Origin: Rosa chinensis
Taxonomy: Eukaryota > Streptophyta > Magnoliopsida > Rosales > Rosaceae
Assembly (NCBI RefSeq): GCF_002994745.2
Contig: NC_037089.1
Coordinates: 78,640,347 to 78,704,346 of the forward strand
DNA: 64,000 nt
Direction: 5' to 3'
Shown: positions 1 through 12,619 of the stretch, piece by piece
Position numbering within the stretch: position 1 is the first letter of the stretch
Layout of the letters: every line of letters starts with the position of its first letter
Position numbers and translations under genes: made by a program
Notes under the pieces: generated by a model
Database searches by the model: none
What the model was told of the DNA's origin: nothing
What the model saw: only the letters and a program-made list of their open reading frames with translations

Positions 1-669
1 CACGTTTCGAGGTGAACATGTAGACATCTCCCCCTAATGACTACGATCATGGGAGTTCTGATAATTTCCGCAAGCCAATTCTTGCCACATGTTTCTCGAA
101 CGTGTATTTGGGCAATGACTTAGTAAACAAGTCTGCCACATTATCCTCAGATCGAACATAGTTCACTTTGGTATTTAAGGAGAGTCTGTTGTTGCTTATT
201 ATGCTTGGTGTTGTCACTTTTGATGTAGCCTTTCTTCATTTGTTCAAAACGAACAACATTATCCTAAATGCTCGTAGTCTCATCTTGTGGTAGACTTCAA
301 ACCACAATTGTTCGAACATGCGTGATTATGGATCCAATCCATAAACATTCACGAACCACTTCATGAAGAGCAATAATCTCTACATGGTTCGAAGATATAG
401 CGACTACGGTCTGTTCTGTATACCTCCAAGATATCACGGTCTTTTCTCATGGTGAACACTTAACCAGTTTGTGAGCGACATTTGTGTGGGTCAGAGAGGT
501 ACCCAGCATCAGCAAAACCTTCCAAAACACTTATATCGTTTTGGGATGGGGATAGAGAACGCATGCCAGTATTGGAGGTGTTTCTGATGTGTGATGGGTC
601 CGAATCCATCTTCTCTTTGTAGGGATAGAACAAGCCCATATCAATCATACCTTAGCTAACAAGTTCACC

Positions 670-3230
670 AATTAGAATGGCGTCGCGTTGGCACAGAGCA
701 ATACCTTAGCTAACAAGTTCACTACAAACGAGATGTCCAGTCTTGTGCATTGAGCTAAGTACAATAATGCTCCTATTGTACTCAAGTAAGGCACTTCTGC
801 CTCTAGCACATCTTCGTCATCATACTTCAGACGAAGAGGATTCGTTTCAGGATCAAGACTATGGACGATCATGGGGGTGCTTGAAGGTTTGACCTTGTGA
901 AAATGCCTAAGCATCTATCGACATGATGCTCAAGTTCCAAACTGAAACATAATCGTGTTCTCCCATAATCCTTCATCTCAAAATCGGATTTCAAGTGTTC
1001 AGCGGTTTCCCTTAACTCTTTAAGGGCTTCTAATGAAGATCATGTCCAACATGAATCGAGATGGAATCCGAAACTTGTTATGGAAACACGTGGGCATATC
1101 CCTTCCCAATCAAGTAGTCATTTTAGCGAGCGTTTCAACCTCTCTGTAAACGCTCTCCGTGGTCTAGAGCCACTTGACTTGGGTAAATGAAGTTCACCAT
1201 GAACCTTTATGTATATTCCGTATCTAGATCCCCATAGAGATACGTAGGGACCACATTTGTAAGCTGCATGTTCAGTTATTCGGAAACTACCAAACTGACA
1301 GGGTAGTAGAGTGCAATGACATCCAATACGAGAGAATATGTCTCATCGTAGTCGATTTCAGGGGGTTTTGCGCCATAAGGCGAGATTACCATCTCTTTTT
1401 CTCACTACACTTTCTAAGAAAGACCCATTAGTCAACAGGTTTTATGTTAGGAGGTGTTGGCATCACTAGCTCGAAAACCTTCCTCTTCGTTAGAGAATCC
1501 ATCTTAACCTGGATCGCATCTTTCCATTTAGGCCAAATCTCTCTACGTTGGCATTCATTCATCAACGGAGCGTGGTTCGATATCATCTGACTCAACAAAC
1601 TCATGCGCAACGAAATGAGCAACTACATCATCAATTATGATTGAGTTTCTATCCCACATCTCAAGTACACTAGTGTAATTTTTATAGAGCTCTATATTCT
1701 TAGGAATAGGTTCTGACGTTGAGGCGTCCCTAACAATAACCCTAACCCGGAAGATTCTCATAAGACAGATTTTGAGTCTTGATGATCAAAGGATTGGAAT
1801 GTGCCAAAGTGTCATTCGAACCTACGGGCCTCCCACGCATCCTAGTTGGGGCTATGGCCTGTAATGCCAGAGTGCCACTCTCTTTGGCATTAGTGCCATG
1901 CCTACCTCCGTGTAGGGTGGCGTTACGTCCTCTCGTAGGGACGTCCTTCCTTGCAGGCTTATTTGCAGCATATTTGTGTGATCTCATCACTTTAACAGGG
2001 ATCGAGATGAGACATAGTGGGGACAGGCCACCACAATTCCTGTCGTTCCTGCTGAACATCCGTGTTCTTATCTCCCCCTAACGTAGGGAAGACTGTCTCA
2101 TCAAAGTGGCAACCCGCAAATCTAGCGGTAATGAGATCGCCTTGCAAGGGCATTAAGTGGCGGACAATTGTTGGAGTCTCAAATCCAATGTAGTTGCCCA
2201 TTCGTCTATAAGGACCCATCATAGAACGTTGTGGCGGCGCAATTGGCACATAAATGGCTCACTCAAATATACGTAAGTACAATACTTATACCCAGTCACT
2301 AGCTGTAACGTAGAGGTACATTAAGTGGCGGTGGGTCGTAGACAAATTAGCATAGCTGCATGCGATATTGCATCACCCCAAACTGATATAAGGAGATTGG
2401 TGCGCATTACCAATGTCCGGACTATCATCGTAGTCATTTTTGCAAGACCATTTGGGTGTGTACATGGGAATATGATGTCCAACATCAGTCCCATTGCAAT
2501 ATCCATCGAAAGTCTTTCGATGTAAACTCTCTAGCATAGTCAAATCTAATTGACTGAATAGGATGATCTGGGCAGTGAGCCCGTTGTCATTTGATATGTG
2601 CTAGGAGTGTAGCATAAGCAGCATTTATAGGTGGACAATGGCACAACACTTGACCAGCGTGTTTGCGTGTCAATCCACAAGTTGGTTGAATCAATCCACA
2701 GAATCCCCATGGATTCTATGTAAGAACAGAATGAGTATGTTCATTTCCTTTGCATAGGATGGTCTTAGTCCTAATTTCCCTAAGGAACGGGCTTTGTAAA
2801 ATAAGCAAGAGGCTTTAGAAACAACCAATGAGTATTTTGGTTCGGCCTGAGCGTCTAAAATGCTATTTGAAGCAAGTTGGTGATTGCAACATCACCTGGG
2901 GCTCCATCACCATGATGGATGCTTTCCATGGCGTTATGGATAGGGAATCCGCCAGCCCTAAGCTGGTGGTGGACGGAGGCGGTGCCTTAGGCAGCTGCGT
3001 CAGTCATACTTAGTTCAGAAATCAACTTTTGATTCATGGTTCGTTTTGCTCGGAGGAAATGATGTCCATGTGAAGTCTTTAGTAGACAGATCATCATATC
3101 ATGACCAGGATGACCTATCCTGTCGTGACAAAGCCAATATGTGTCTAAATCCAAGAGATATTCTCTCGTAACTTTATTGGATTTAATAGCTCGAATAGTA
3201 ACATAAAATCCACTAGAGAGACACATAAAC
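670..3230 (-). pseudogene. copia A pol remnant (GAG-pre-integrase, integrase, RT, RNase H)
   Basis: Recognisable pieces in minus-strand order are: the GAG-pre-integrase motif CHDRIGHPGHDMM near 3110; the integrase second half with WGDAISHAAMLICLRPTAT near 2330-2400; the RT entry block WPKWKDAIQVKMDSLTKRKV near 1500; and the RNase H entry block STIGALLYLAQCTRLDISF near 740. Between them the frame changes many times. The region where the catalytic Y-x-D-D should lie (near 1040) reads as a shortened, out-of-frame version. No active polymerase can be made. Confidence 0.8.
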
Positions 3231-3863
3231 TTCTCTAAGATGCGCCTTTATTCGCAATCATTAGAGGTATTGCAAAGGAACTCATTTCCATTCTCTACAT
3301 GCGTTTTCACATGGAATCCGTTTGCTATTCATAGTGTGATTCGCCCTAGAAGCGTAGAGAGTTTCTGTGACAGTAATTAAGGTGTCATTTGGCAAGTGGA
3401 ACTTGGGATATTCCATGTCCTTGAATTAATACTGATGGCCTAGCCATCGTAGTCACAAAAGTCATATGCTCAGAATCAAAATGGAGTCATAAAGAACTCG
3501 AAGTTTTATTCATAAGCCAACGGAGTTACATCATTGTCTCTTTGACTAAACAAAATCTAATCCAAAATGATAGCTAATGCAAAACAATGGTAGTGGTCTA
3601 ACTTCTTTCGGTAATTCCAAAATAAATGTGACCAGGTAAGTAGAGAGATGCCGGTGGAGCAAGGCTCGCTTAAGTACCACTAATCTCATAACCTTCCTAG
3701 TCATCACACTTACTTTGAGTGAGCCTACTTTGAAGAAAAGCTAAACCATTGACATTTACTACAAAAATATATGGCAATTTCCTATTACATCTCTTGGAAA
3801 AATAAAGAATTAAACAAAATTGGCGATCTATTGATCCCAGCCAGATTTGTAGTCTTCAACCCT

Positions 3864-4922
3864 TCACTCTAAATCATCTTCTTGATCTTCTTGTTCCATA
3901 TAGTGAGCTTCTCTTGCTTCACAATATGCTTTGTAGGAGATGACAATTTCTTCACGAGCTCTACAAATGTGTGCCCAATGATCAGACACTCCACATGGAG
4001 AACATACATCTCTTTGCTCAAACTCCATTGATTGAGGCACTTTGAAAGTGTCATTGAGATGGCTCTTAGTGTTGGTGGCGTCACCAACATGGCTAGAGGC
4101 GTTGCCTCCCTCTCTCTTTCCACGTTTACCTCTTCGGTTCCGTGTTCACCTATTTTGGAGATTACCTTCCCAAGTAAAGCGATTATATGGACCAGAACGT
4201 CCAAATGTATTCCTAAGATTAGGGTTTCGCTCTTGGCGCCCTCTTTTTGGGGCGCGACTAGAATTGGATTTTGGAATATGCTCTGTTCCCACGGATCTCG
4301 AATTATAGTTCTTCACAAGGATGTTGTCATGCTTTTCAGCGACATTCATAGTTCCAATGAGCTCATGTAACCTTGTGATTCGTCTTGCAGTAACATTGAT
4401 TTGATAGTTCTTAGCAAGTATCAATACAGAGACGGGGAAGGTAGATAAAGTCTTCTCAATCAACATCGCATTTGTGATCTCTTTACCACAGAATTCCATT
4501 AAGGATTTAATGCGAAGTGCTTCCGAGTTGTAGTCAAGAACTGACTTGAAATCAGAGAAGCGGAGGCTATGACATCTCACTTCTAGGTCAGGAAGCAGGG
4601 AGTCACGGACGTTGCCAAATCTATCTTCGAGTGAGACCCACAGCCTTCTGAGGTTTTCTTCATTCATACACTCGTATCGGAGAGAATCATTCATATGACG
4701 AGTCATTAGGATGATGGTTTTCGCCTTATTTGCCTTTAAGGCTGCTCTATTTGCTTCCAAAGCTTGAGCTTGCTCAACAGTTAGCACGTCCTGGCTAGAC
4801 TCGAGAATCGTATCCAAGATTCCATCAGCCTTGAGATGCTGGCGGATATCACGAATCCACCTGTGATATTCAGAGCCAGTTGTTCCCAATGGAGCAAAGT
4901 CCAATTTGTTCAGGTTACTCAT
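3864..4922 (-). pseudogene. copia A gag (UBN2-type) with one nonsense codon
   Basis: A single frame of 352 codons starts at MSNLNKLDFAP and runs through the UBN2/gag-polypeptide region into a basic, Gly/Arg-rich stretch and a CCHC zinc knuckle (CSPCGVSDHWAHIC). It ends in an acidic tail, DQEDDLE. A TGA at 4146-4148 interrupts it; copia C has CGA there, so one C-to-T change explains the break. The ATG follows directly on a pyrimidine-rich tract ending in AG, like a 3' splice site. Confidence 0.85.
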
Positions 4923-5965
4923 CCTAAAAGAGAACAAGAAATTAGGGTTAGTTTCGGAGCGAAAAAGGCTACCATGAAAACAAATAAAATTTCTGAGCAT
5001 AGTCGCTTCCAAGAAATTAGGAATTTTCGAGCGTAGTCGCTTCCAAGAAATTTGATTCCAAGAGGGGTTGGATTAGATCGAAACAATGATGTTTGCGGTC
5101 GATCGTTTTATCTTAACAAACTCTAAGTTTGAAGAACTCTACAAGCTCCAAGCTTGGAGTGAGCATAAACCCCCACAGTTCGGCTTAATTTGGTTTCCCC
5201 TATGATAAAGAAAGAGGGGTAGAAGAAGGGAGGTTGCAAGTCCCCGAGAAAAAGAAGCGAAAAAGAATAAAAAACTTCAAAAAGGGAACTTTTAGTAAAC
5301 CATACCTCTTAGGATTGCAGAGAGTATTCGATCCTCGTTGTAGGATTGCAGACGAGCTTCAGTCCTAGGCGAATCAAACTTGTTGAAATTCGCAGCAAAT
5401 TCGCTTCTGAACAGCTCCCACTCTGATTGGTGTACAGGTCTCAAAACGACTCCAATAGGGATTACATTTGGACGTTGGATAGAAGAGACAGACTTGAATA
5501 ACTTTGATGAAGGAAGAATTTTGATCTGAAGTTCTGAACTAGGCGTTTTGGGGCTTGCAAACTGACTAATATGCACAGTAACGAGCATGCTGAACAGCTC
5601 CCACCTCGAATGGTGTATATGTCTCAAAACGAATCGAGTGGGGCTGAAATTTGTAGGTTAGATATAATAGACAGAGATGGAACAAATTTGATGAAGAAAG
5701 TATTTTGATCAGAGGTTCCGAACAAGACGTTTCGGCCCATGAAAACAGGCTGATCTGCACAGAAACGAGCGTGCTGCTGTGTTGCAGGGGGCAGCAGGCA
5801 TGCGGCAATGTTGCAGGGGCAGTAGGAGGCACATGGGTGCGCAAGGGCTACAGGGGCAGCATAGGGCATGGCTAACAAGGGCTAGGAGCTTGCGGCAGTT
5901 TTGGTGAGAAGAGTTTTCGGGTTTTTTTGTTTTTAGGGCCAGGGTTAGGGCTCGTGCTGATAACG

Positions 5966-6183
5966 TGTTGTAGAGAAACTGAAATTGAGAGGAAATTGCT
6001 GTATATTATCATTGATAATAAGGGCTTCTTTATATAGAGAATTACAATGTATAGAATCTCAATCATACAAGAAAAGTAATCGTACATTGAATAGGAATCT
6101 AGATCCTTCTAATTTTACCCTATTACAACTAGGTCAAGTAACCTAGAGTTTGGGCCAAACACAAATTAGGGTTTACTTGAACA
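5966..6183 (-). repeat. 5' LTR of copia A
   Basis: On the minus strand this 218-bp segment starts TGTTCAAGTA and ends CTACAACA. It contains a TATA-like motif (TATATAAAG) about two thirds of the way in, then a CGTTATCAGCACG primer-site-like stretch directly after it. It resembles the 234-bp LTRs of copia C, with the same ends and the same TTATCAATGA tract. The partner LTR lies outside the window, so a target duplication cannot be tested. Confidence 0.85.
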
Positions 6184-6366
6184 GCAACAATGAATCTTCG
6201 TCCGATATCAAGAGTCTACTTGATGTGTCCTATTGTGCAACTTGATAATCCTTTTTTTTTTTTTGACAAGATGCAACTTGATAATCGTAGAGAACAACCT
6301 ATATAGACATTCACATGTACGTACAGTTAAAGAAATTCTTTAAAACCAATGAAAATATATTACATA
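6184..6366. other. spacer between copia A and copia B
   Basis: No gene is seen. The motif GCAACTTGATAATC occurs twice (near 6237 and 6274), separated by a T tract. The last five bases (6362-6366, acata) are the left target duplication of copia B. Confidence 0.5.
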
Positions 6367-6545
6367 TGTTGTAGGAGAATAGAATTGTGTGTTATCATTG
6401 ATAATAGGAGCCCTTTAAATAGGGAGTTACAAGGTACCCAAAAGGGTAATAGAATCTGATTACAATTGAATACCTAGAACACATTCCTATTACAATTCTA
6501 AACCCTAGTTTGTAGAGACACACATTATGTCGATATCCTTCAACA
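6367..6545 (-). repeat. 3' LTR of copia B
   Basis: It pairs with 12336-12514. On the minus strand it is preceded by a purine-rich tract (the complement of CTCCCCCTTG at 6546-6555), as expected for a polypurine tract. Its outer edge abuts acata at 6362-6366. Confidence 0.92.
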
Positions 6546-6979
6546 CTCCCCCTTGTGCCGCTTTGATTGTTGCCTCGTTAAAAACCTTGCCAGGTTACAA
6601 AAACCATGTGGGACAAAAATAACCCTGGTCGAAGGACAAAAAGAGCACAACACGTCCTTCACTCTTCGAGATCGAACATGTAGACATCATGCCTCCCCCT
6701 GATGTCAATATCTCCCCCTGATTGCTACAATCATGGGAGTTCGGATAACTTTCTCAATCCGATGCTCTTCACATGTTTCTCAAAGGTGGATTTTGGTAAC
6801 GACTTAGTAAATAAGTCCGCTACATTATCCTCTGATTGGATTTGGTTCACTTCAATATTTAGAAATTCTTGTTGTCATTTTGATGGAGGGGAGGAGGAGC
6901 ACGAAAGGTGGCATTTTGCCTTGTGGGGTCCGATCCCACACTTCCGTCATCTCTTTTCTCTGTAGGGATAGAACAAGCC

Positions 6980-9430
6980 TATATCAATCGTACCTCTCAA
7001 ATATCGAAAGATTGTCATTATACAAATCTAATGGAGTTGCGTTGGCGCGGGGCTATATCTAGCCAACAAGTTTATAATAATTGAGGTGTCCGGTCTTGTA
7101 TTCTGCTAAGTACAATAATGTGCCTATTGTACATAAGTAAGCACTTCTGCTATTAACACTTCTTCGTCATCATCCCTGGGAAGAAATGGATCCCCTTTAG
7201 GGCCAAGACTACGGACGACCATGGTGCATCTTTGACTTTATCAAAAATGTCTCTTGACACGGTATACAAGTTCTGAATTTAGACAAAACCGTGTTCTCCC
7301 AAGGTCATTCCTCTCAAACTCGGATTTCAGGTGTTCAGCGGTTTCCCTTAACTCTCAAGGGTTCCAATTATGTTTATCAACATAAACCACGACAATTGCA
7401 AATCCGGAACTTGTCATGGAAACGCGTGGGCATAGTTCATCATATCCTTCCCAATCAAGTAGTCATTTTAGTGAGCCTTTCAACCTCGTTGCAAATGCGC
7501 TCCGTGGTCTAGAGCCACTTGACTTGGGTAAAAAAAGTCCACAAGAACCTTCATTATATTCCGTATCTATATCCCCATAGAGATACGTAGTGACCACATT
7601 CGTAAGCTGCATGTTCAGTTATTTGGAAACTACCAAACTGACAAGGTAGTGGAGTGCAATGACATCCATGACGAGAGAATATGTCTTCTCGTAGTCGATT
7701 ACAGGGCGTTGTGAGAAACCTTGCGCCATAAGGCGAGATTACCATCTCTTTTTCTCATCACGCTATCTAACGAAGACCTATTAATGTCAATAGGTTTTAT
7801 GTTAGGAGGTGTTGGCATCTCAGGCCCGAAATCCTTCCTCTTCGTTAGTGATTCCAATTCAACCTGGATCGCATCTTTTCATTTAAGCCAATTTTCTCTA
7901 CGTTGGCATTCTTCAACGGAGTAAGGTTCGATGTCATTGGTCTCAATAATTCCACGTCCTTATGTGCACTAGTGTAGTTCGTAGAGATCTCTATATTCTC
8001 ATGAATTGGTTCTAACATTGAGGCGTCCCCTAACGATGTCTCTTGGACATAACCACAATTCAAAATATTCTCATAAGACGGATTTTGAGTATCAATGATC
8101 AATGGATCAAGTTGTGCCAAACTCGCTCTCTTCTTAGGGCGAGAATCCATCGAACCTATGGGTCTCCTACTCTCTCTAGCGGAACCCATGGCCTATGACG
8201 CCATTATGCCACCTTTGTGGCGTCACCATACCACCATCCATGGTAGTGGTGCAGTACCCATCTTCTCTGGGTGGCACCATGTCCTCTTGTGGGGACATCA
8301 ATCATTGCAGGCATGTTTGCAGCAGGTATATATGATCTCGTCACTTTTAGGGGATCAAGATGAGACATAGTGGGGACAGACCACGACAATTCCTGTCGTT
8401 CCTGTTGAACATTGACGTTCTAATCTCCCCCTAACGACGGGAAGATTGTCTCATCAAAGTGGCAATTCGCAAATCCAGCGAAATAGAGATCGCCTGTCAA
8501 GGGTTCTACATAGCGGACTTATAGTTGGAGACTCATGTCCAACAAATATATATATGCATTCGTTGCAATAACTCATGTTGATGCGTTATGGAGGCGCAAT
8601 TGGCACATGAACCGCACACTCAAATATGCATAAATACGAGATATTAGACTCGAACCCAGTCACTAGTTGTAACGCAAATAAAAGTTGAGTGGCTGCTATG
8701 AGTCGTAGACAAATTAGCATAGCTGCATGCGATATTGCATAACCCAAGCGGAAATATTGGTGCACATTACCAATGTCCGGGCTACCATCGTAGTCGTTTA
8801 ATGGTGGCTTTTCCGCGAGACCAATTAGGTGTGTACATGGGAATATGATACTTGATATCAGCACCCAATGATATGCAATAGTCATCGAAAATTGTCGATG
8901 TAAACTCTCTAGCATTATCAAGTCAAATTGACTGAATGAGATGATCTGGGTAGTGAGCCCGTAGCCATATGTTATTTGCTCGGAGTGTAGTATAAGCAGC
9001 ATTACGAGTGGATAATGGTACAATACGTGACCAGCGTGTTTGTGTATCAACCAACACCATAAAACATCTATACTGTCCGCAAGTTGGTTGATCAAATCCA
9101 CATAATTCCCTTAGATTCTTTGTGAGAATGGAAGTATTTCCTCAATCTCCTTTGCATAGGATGGTCTCAATCCTAAATAACAGGCTTTACAGAACGAAAC
9201 ATGGGCTTTATAATCAACCAATGAAGGTTTTGGTTAAGCCATAATGTCACAATAGACTTGAGAATTAGAGGGAGGAGTTTATGGCGTTAATGCCATGTAT
9301 TTTCCGCAGGGGGTAGGCGGCGCCGGCCATGTATGGCCGGTGTTTGCACAATCATGGCACCATGAGACCCATGTGCAGCTCCTCGAACCAATTCTTGGTT
9401 CTTACTTTTCTTTGTTCTGAAAATGGATGT
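6980..9430 (-). pseudogene. copia B pol remnant
   Basis: Minus-strand pieces include an integrase block near 8720-8800 (QYFRLGYAISHAAMLICLRL), the RT entry block near 7860-7900 and, near 7370-7400, a YVD-type catalytic motif whose last Asp reads as Lys (YVDK). Frameshifts separate the blocks. The sequence runs closely parallel to copia A and shares the same short RT deletion. Confidence 0.75.
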
Positions 9431-10027
9431 TCGTGTAAAGTCTTTAATACACGGATCATCATGTCAAAGCCTATATGTGTCAGGATCCCATAAGTCGTCT
9501 CTCATGACATGGTTGGATTCAATAACTCAAATAGTGGTTGCATACAACCCACTAGAGCGACACATAAGTTTCTCTAATACTCGTTTATGTCCGTAGTCAT
9601 TAGAGGTGATGCAAATGAACTCTTTCCATTCTCATAATGTGTTTCCACATGAAAACCATTGGCTCTTATATAAAAAAGTTCGAATTAAGGTATGTCCAAT
9701 ACATTAAGTAAAAGAATTGACACGTACACTTTATTAATAGCCAATGATTACATCAAAGTTTCCAAAATCTAATCCAAAATAAAATCAAAGTAAGACACAT
9801 TGTAGTCACTCTATCCGTTTGGTAACTCCAATCAAATATGACCAGGAAAGTAGAGAGAGATGTTGGTGGAGCAAAGCTCTCTTAAGTACCAATAATCTCA
9901 ATGACTTTCCTAGACATCACATTTTATTAGGTCCGCCACATAAGAAGGAGTTAATACAATTGTCATTTATTGACTAAGGCAAATTGCCATTACAAAAGTT
10001 CTTGGAAAAATAAAAGGACTAATCTAA

Positions 10028-11137
10028 TCAAAGATCTGCTGCATCCTTGTGCACTTCATCTTCAGCTTTGAAGTCCTCTATGGTGAGATTGACATCTCCA
10101 CCATCTTCTTCTTCTTCTTCTGCAAGGCACATTTCTTGCTCTCTTAGGTCCCTATATGCCCTGTATCTTGCAGTTAGTTCCTCGCTTGCCTTGCATTGCT
10201 TGAACCAATGCTCAATTGATCCACATCGATGACACTCATCATTGTGGTTGCCTCCCTTTAATTGAGGTGTACGTTGTGCAAGTTACGGGTGTTCCCTAGG
10301 AGGGTTGGTGCCACCACCACGACCCATGGCGCCACCATTACGGCTAGGGATACCACGACCCCCTCTCCTACGTGTGGCATTACCACCACGTGTATCCACA
10401 TCAAACTTACGGTTTCCTTCCTGGTTAGGGCGGTTATATGGGCCCATACGTCCCTCATATCCCCCATTCTTAGGGTACCGCTCCTTGCGCCCTCCTTTGG
10501 GTTCATTATAATTCACCTCATGAACGCTCTTAGTTCCAATGGGCCTTGAATTATAATTCCTCATGAGTATGTTATCATGTTTCTCATCTACAGATATAAC
10601 ATTGATAAACTGATGAAACCTCGTGATCCGTCCAACATTGACTTCAGTACGGTATTGTTTTGATACCACAATGGCTGAAACGGGGAAGGTGGAGAGAGTT
10701 TTCTAAATTAGCTCTTGCTCTGTGACAGGTTGTCCATAAAACCTCAACATGGACTGTATGCGAAGAGCTTCTGAATTATATTCAGTAACAGACTTGAAAT
10801 CAGCAAAGCGCAGATTGTTCCATTGAACCTTCAAGTCAGGGAGGAGGGAATCTTGGACATTGCCAAAACGCTCTTCTAGCGCTACCCATAGCTCTCTTGC
10901 ATCCTTGATCGACATATACTCAAATCTGAGTGCCTTGTCCATATGGCATCGCATCATGATAACTGCTTGAGCATGCTTTGTAGGTGTTCGCACGAACACA
11001 AGATCCGGGTTAGGTGTCTGGATTATGGGTAATATTCCCTTTGAAGTGAGATGGTTCTCAACATCGGTTACCCAACTGTGGTAATCCGAGCCTGTTGAGT
11101 CAAGCATGGGAAAGTCGAGTCTAGGTTCATTCGACAT
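10028..11137 (-). pseudogene. copia B gag with two nonsense codons
   Basis: One continuous minus-strand frame of 370 codons holds the UBN2/gag region (start MSNEPRLDFPMLDSTGSDYH), a Gly/Arg-rich basic stretch and a CCHC knuckle (CHRCGSIEHWFKQC, near 10215), with an acidic C-terminus (EEEEEDGGDVNL). In-frame stops fall at 10700-10702 (TAG, where copia A has GAG) and 10283-10285 (TAA). The ATG is preceded by a pyrimidine tract ending in CAG, as in A and C. Confidence 0.85.
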
Positions 11138-11584
11138 CCTGAAAATAAGAAGAGAAGATATATTAGTTTCGGAGTTAAACTTCCACGAAAACTAAAACAA
11201 TAAGATTTCCGAGCTATGCTACCAAGAAATCAATTTCCAAGAATCTCTTTTTGGATTAGACCAAACAATGATGTTTTAATATGGTCACAATTTGATGCTT
11301 ACAGACGCTCTTAGTCCAAGCATTGTGAACGCTCTTAGTTCACACGAACACTCTTAGTTCGTTTAATTATGAACACTCTTAGTTCATACGAACACTCTTA
11401 GTTCGTTAAGCGTGAATCCCCACAATTCCGCTTTGTTAAATATCAAAATCATTTGGCAACATATATTCCAATATTTGCAGGAAATAAAAGGAATTTAAAT
11501 ACAAGAAAGCAGCAACCTTAATTATAAAAACTTACGTGATTGTTCTTGGCTTGAGGACACGCGCGTGTTGATGCAGGCGTGTAG

Positions 11585-12335
11585 CTAAATTAGGATTGCT
11601 GGAATCTGGTCGGAAATTGGCAGTTGGTGGGCTGCCATTTTCCCTTCCTTTTTTTCTTCCTCCTTTTTTTTTTTTTTTTTTTCTTTTCCTTCCTTCCCTT
11701 CTTCCTTTTTTTTCTTTTCCAGGCCCAGCCCTTCTTCCTTTTTTTTTTTTTTCTTTCTTCCTCCTTTTTTTCTTTTCGCGTCTTCTTTCTTCCTTCTGGT
11801 TCTTCTCCTTCTTTCTTTCCTCTGTGCTTCCTCTTGCAGCAATCGACTCTGCTGCAGATCGGAGGTGCTGGTGCTGGGCTAATAGGAGATCGGAGGGGCC
11901 TGGGCTGCTGGCTGCTTGGGCTGTTCGCGGCTTGGGCTGCTGGCGACAGGACGCAGGGAGCGGCAGGAGGGCTGCAGGGAGGCTGCTGCTGCTGCTGCAG
12001 GTGCTTGGGCTCGGGCAGTTGTGCAGCAGGGAGGTACGGCAGGGCGGTTGGAGCGGTGTGCAGTGGCTGTAGGCGGTGGCTGGAGGGTGCGCGGGGGCTG
12101 CAGTAGTGGACTGCAGGAGGCGTGGTAGGAGGCTAGGGCGGTAGAGGCTTCAGTAGGCTTGCAGAGGAGGCTGCAGGCGGTGTGCAGCTGCGTAGGCAGG
12201 TGGGTATGATCGCAGGTGTGCTGCACGGGCTGGAGGCCGGTGGAGTTGACGGCAGAGAGATAAGTTTTTTTTCAAAGCTAGGGTTTTTGGTTTTTCTTTT
12301 CTTTTAGGCTAGGGTTAGAGCCCGTGCTGATAACG
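11585..12335 (-). other. copia B leader between primer site and gag, low complexity
   Basis: The plus strand shows long T- and CT-rich runs (11640-11790), then GC-rich CTG/CAG-like sequence (11900-12230). Several ORFs cross it on both strands (poly-Phe/Leu on plus, poly-Lys/Glu or Ala/Pro on minus), but they follow base composition and show no domain. It sits where a copia 5' leader belongs. Confidence 0.7.
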
Positions 12336-12514
12336 TGTTGTAGGAGAATAAAATTGTGTGTTATCATTGATAATATGAGCGCTTTAAATAGGGAGTTACA
12401 AGGTACCCAAAAAGGTAATAGAATCTGATTACAATTGAATACCTACAACACATTCCTATTACAATTCTAAACCCTAATTTGTAGAGGCACACATTATGTC
12501 GATATCCTTCAACA
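12336..12514 (-). repeat. 5' LTR of copia B
   Basis: This 179-bp repeat matches 6367-6545 except at about seven positions. The minus-strand primer-binding-like segment follows it at lower coordinates. Its outer edge abuts the acata target duplication at 12515-12519. Confidence 0.92.
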
Positions 12515-12619
12515 ACATAAAAATTTAACTTTCCAATTACAGTTTATCAAAAGAAAATTAAATATTGCATACATGTAATTACAAACTTTATATGAAATCC
12601 ATGAGCTAGTTAGTAGCTA

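Larger units (their letters stand above)
1..6183 (-). mobile_element. Ty1/copia LTR retrotransposon A, cut by the left window edge
   Basis: Reading leftward from 6183 the order is LTR (5966-6183), a primer-binding-like segment directly after the LTR, a leader, gag with a zinc knuckle, a GAG-pre-integrase motif (RIGHPGHDMM, near 3110), an integrase remnant and a reverse transcriptase/RNase H remnant. That is the copia order, with integrase before RT. The left end stops just before where the 3' polypurine tract and second LTR should lie, as judged from the related element at 43015-49749. All reading frames are interrupted. The element is dead and probably belongs to the same family as copia C. 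Confidence 0.9.
6367..12514 (-). mobile_element. complete Ty1/copia retrotransposon B, coding capacity lost
   Basis: The two 179-bp LTRs (6367-6545 and 12336-12514) start TGTTG, end CAACA on the plus strand, and differ at about seven positions by eye. The 5-bp target duplication acata flanks the element at 6362-6366 and 12515-12519. On the minus strand the order is LTR, primer-site-like CGTTATCAGCACG, a GC- and pyrimidine-rich leader, gag with zinc knuckle, integrase remnant, RT remnant, LTR. The LTR and leader differ from those of A and C, yet the pol region is closely similar to A, which suggests a related subfamily or a mosaic. The close LTR pair implies a fairly recent insertion, although the coding part is broken. 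Confidence 0.93.

Noticed and set aside
11596..12106. Two plus-strand ORFs of about 160 codons rich in Phe and Leu
   Set aside because: They follow long T and CT runs in the copia B leader, overlap in different frames and have no domain.
11879..12226. Minus-strand Ala/Pro-rich ORF of 115 codons
   Set aside because: It lies in the same leader; composition-driven and not conserved in copia A or C.
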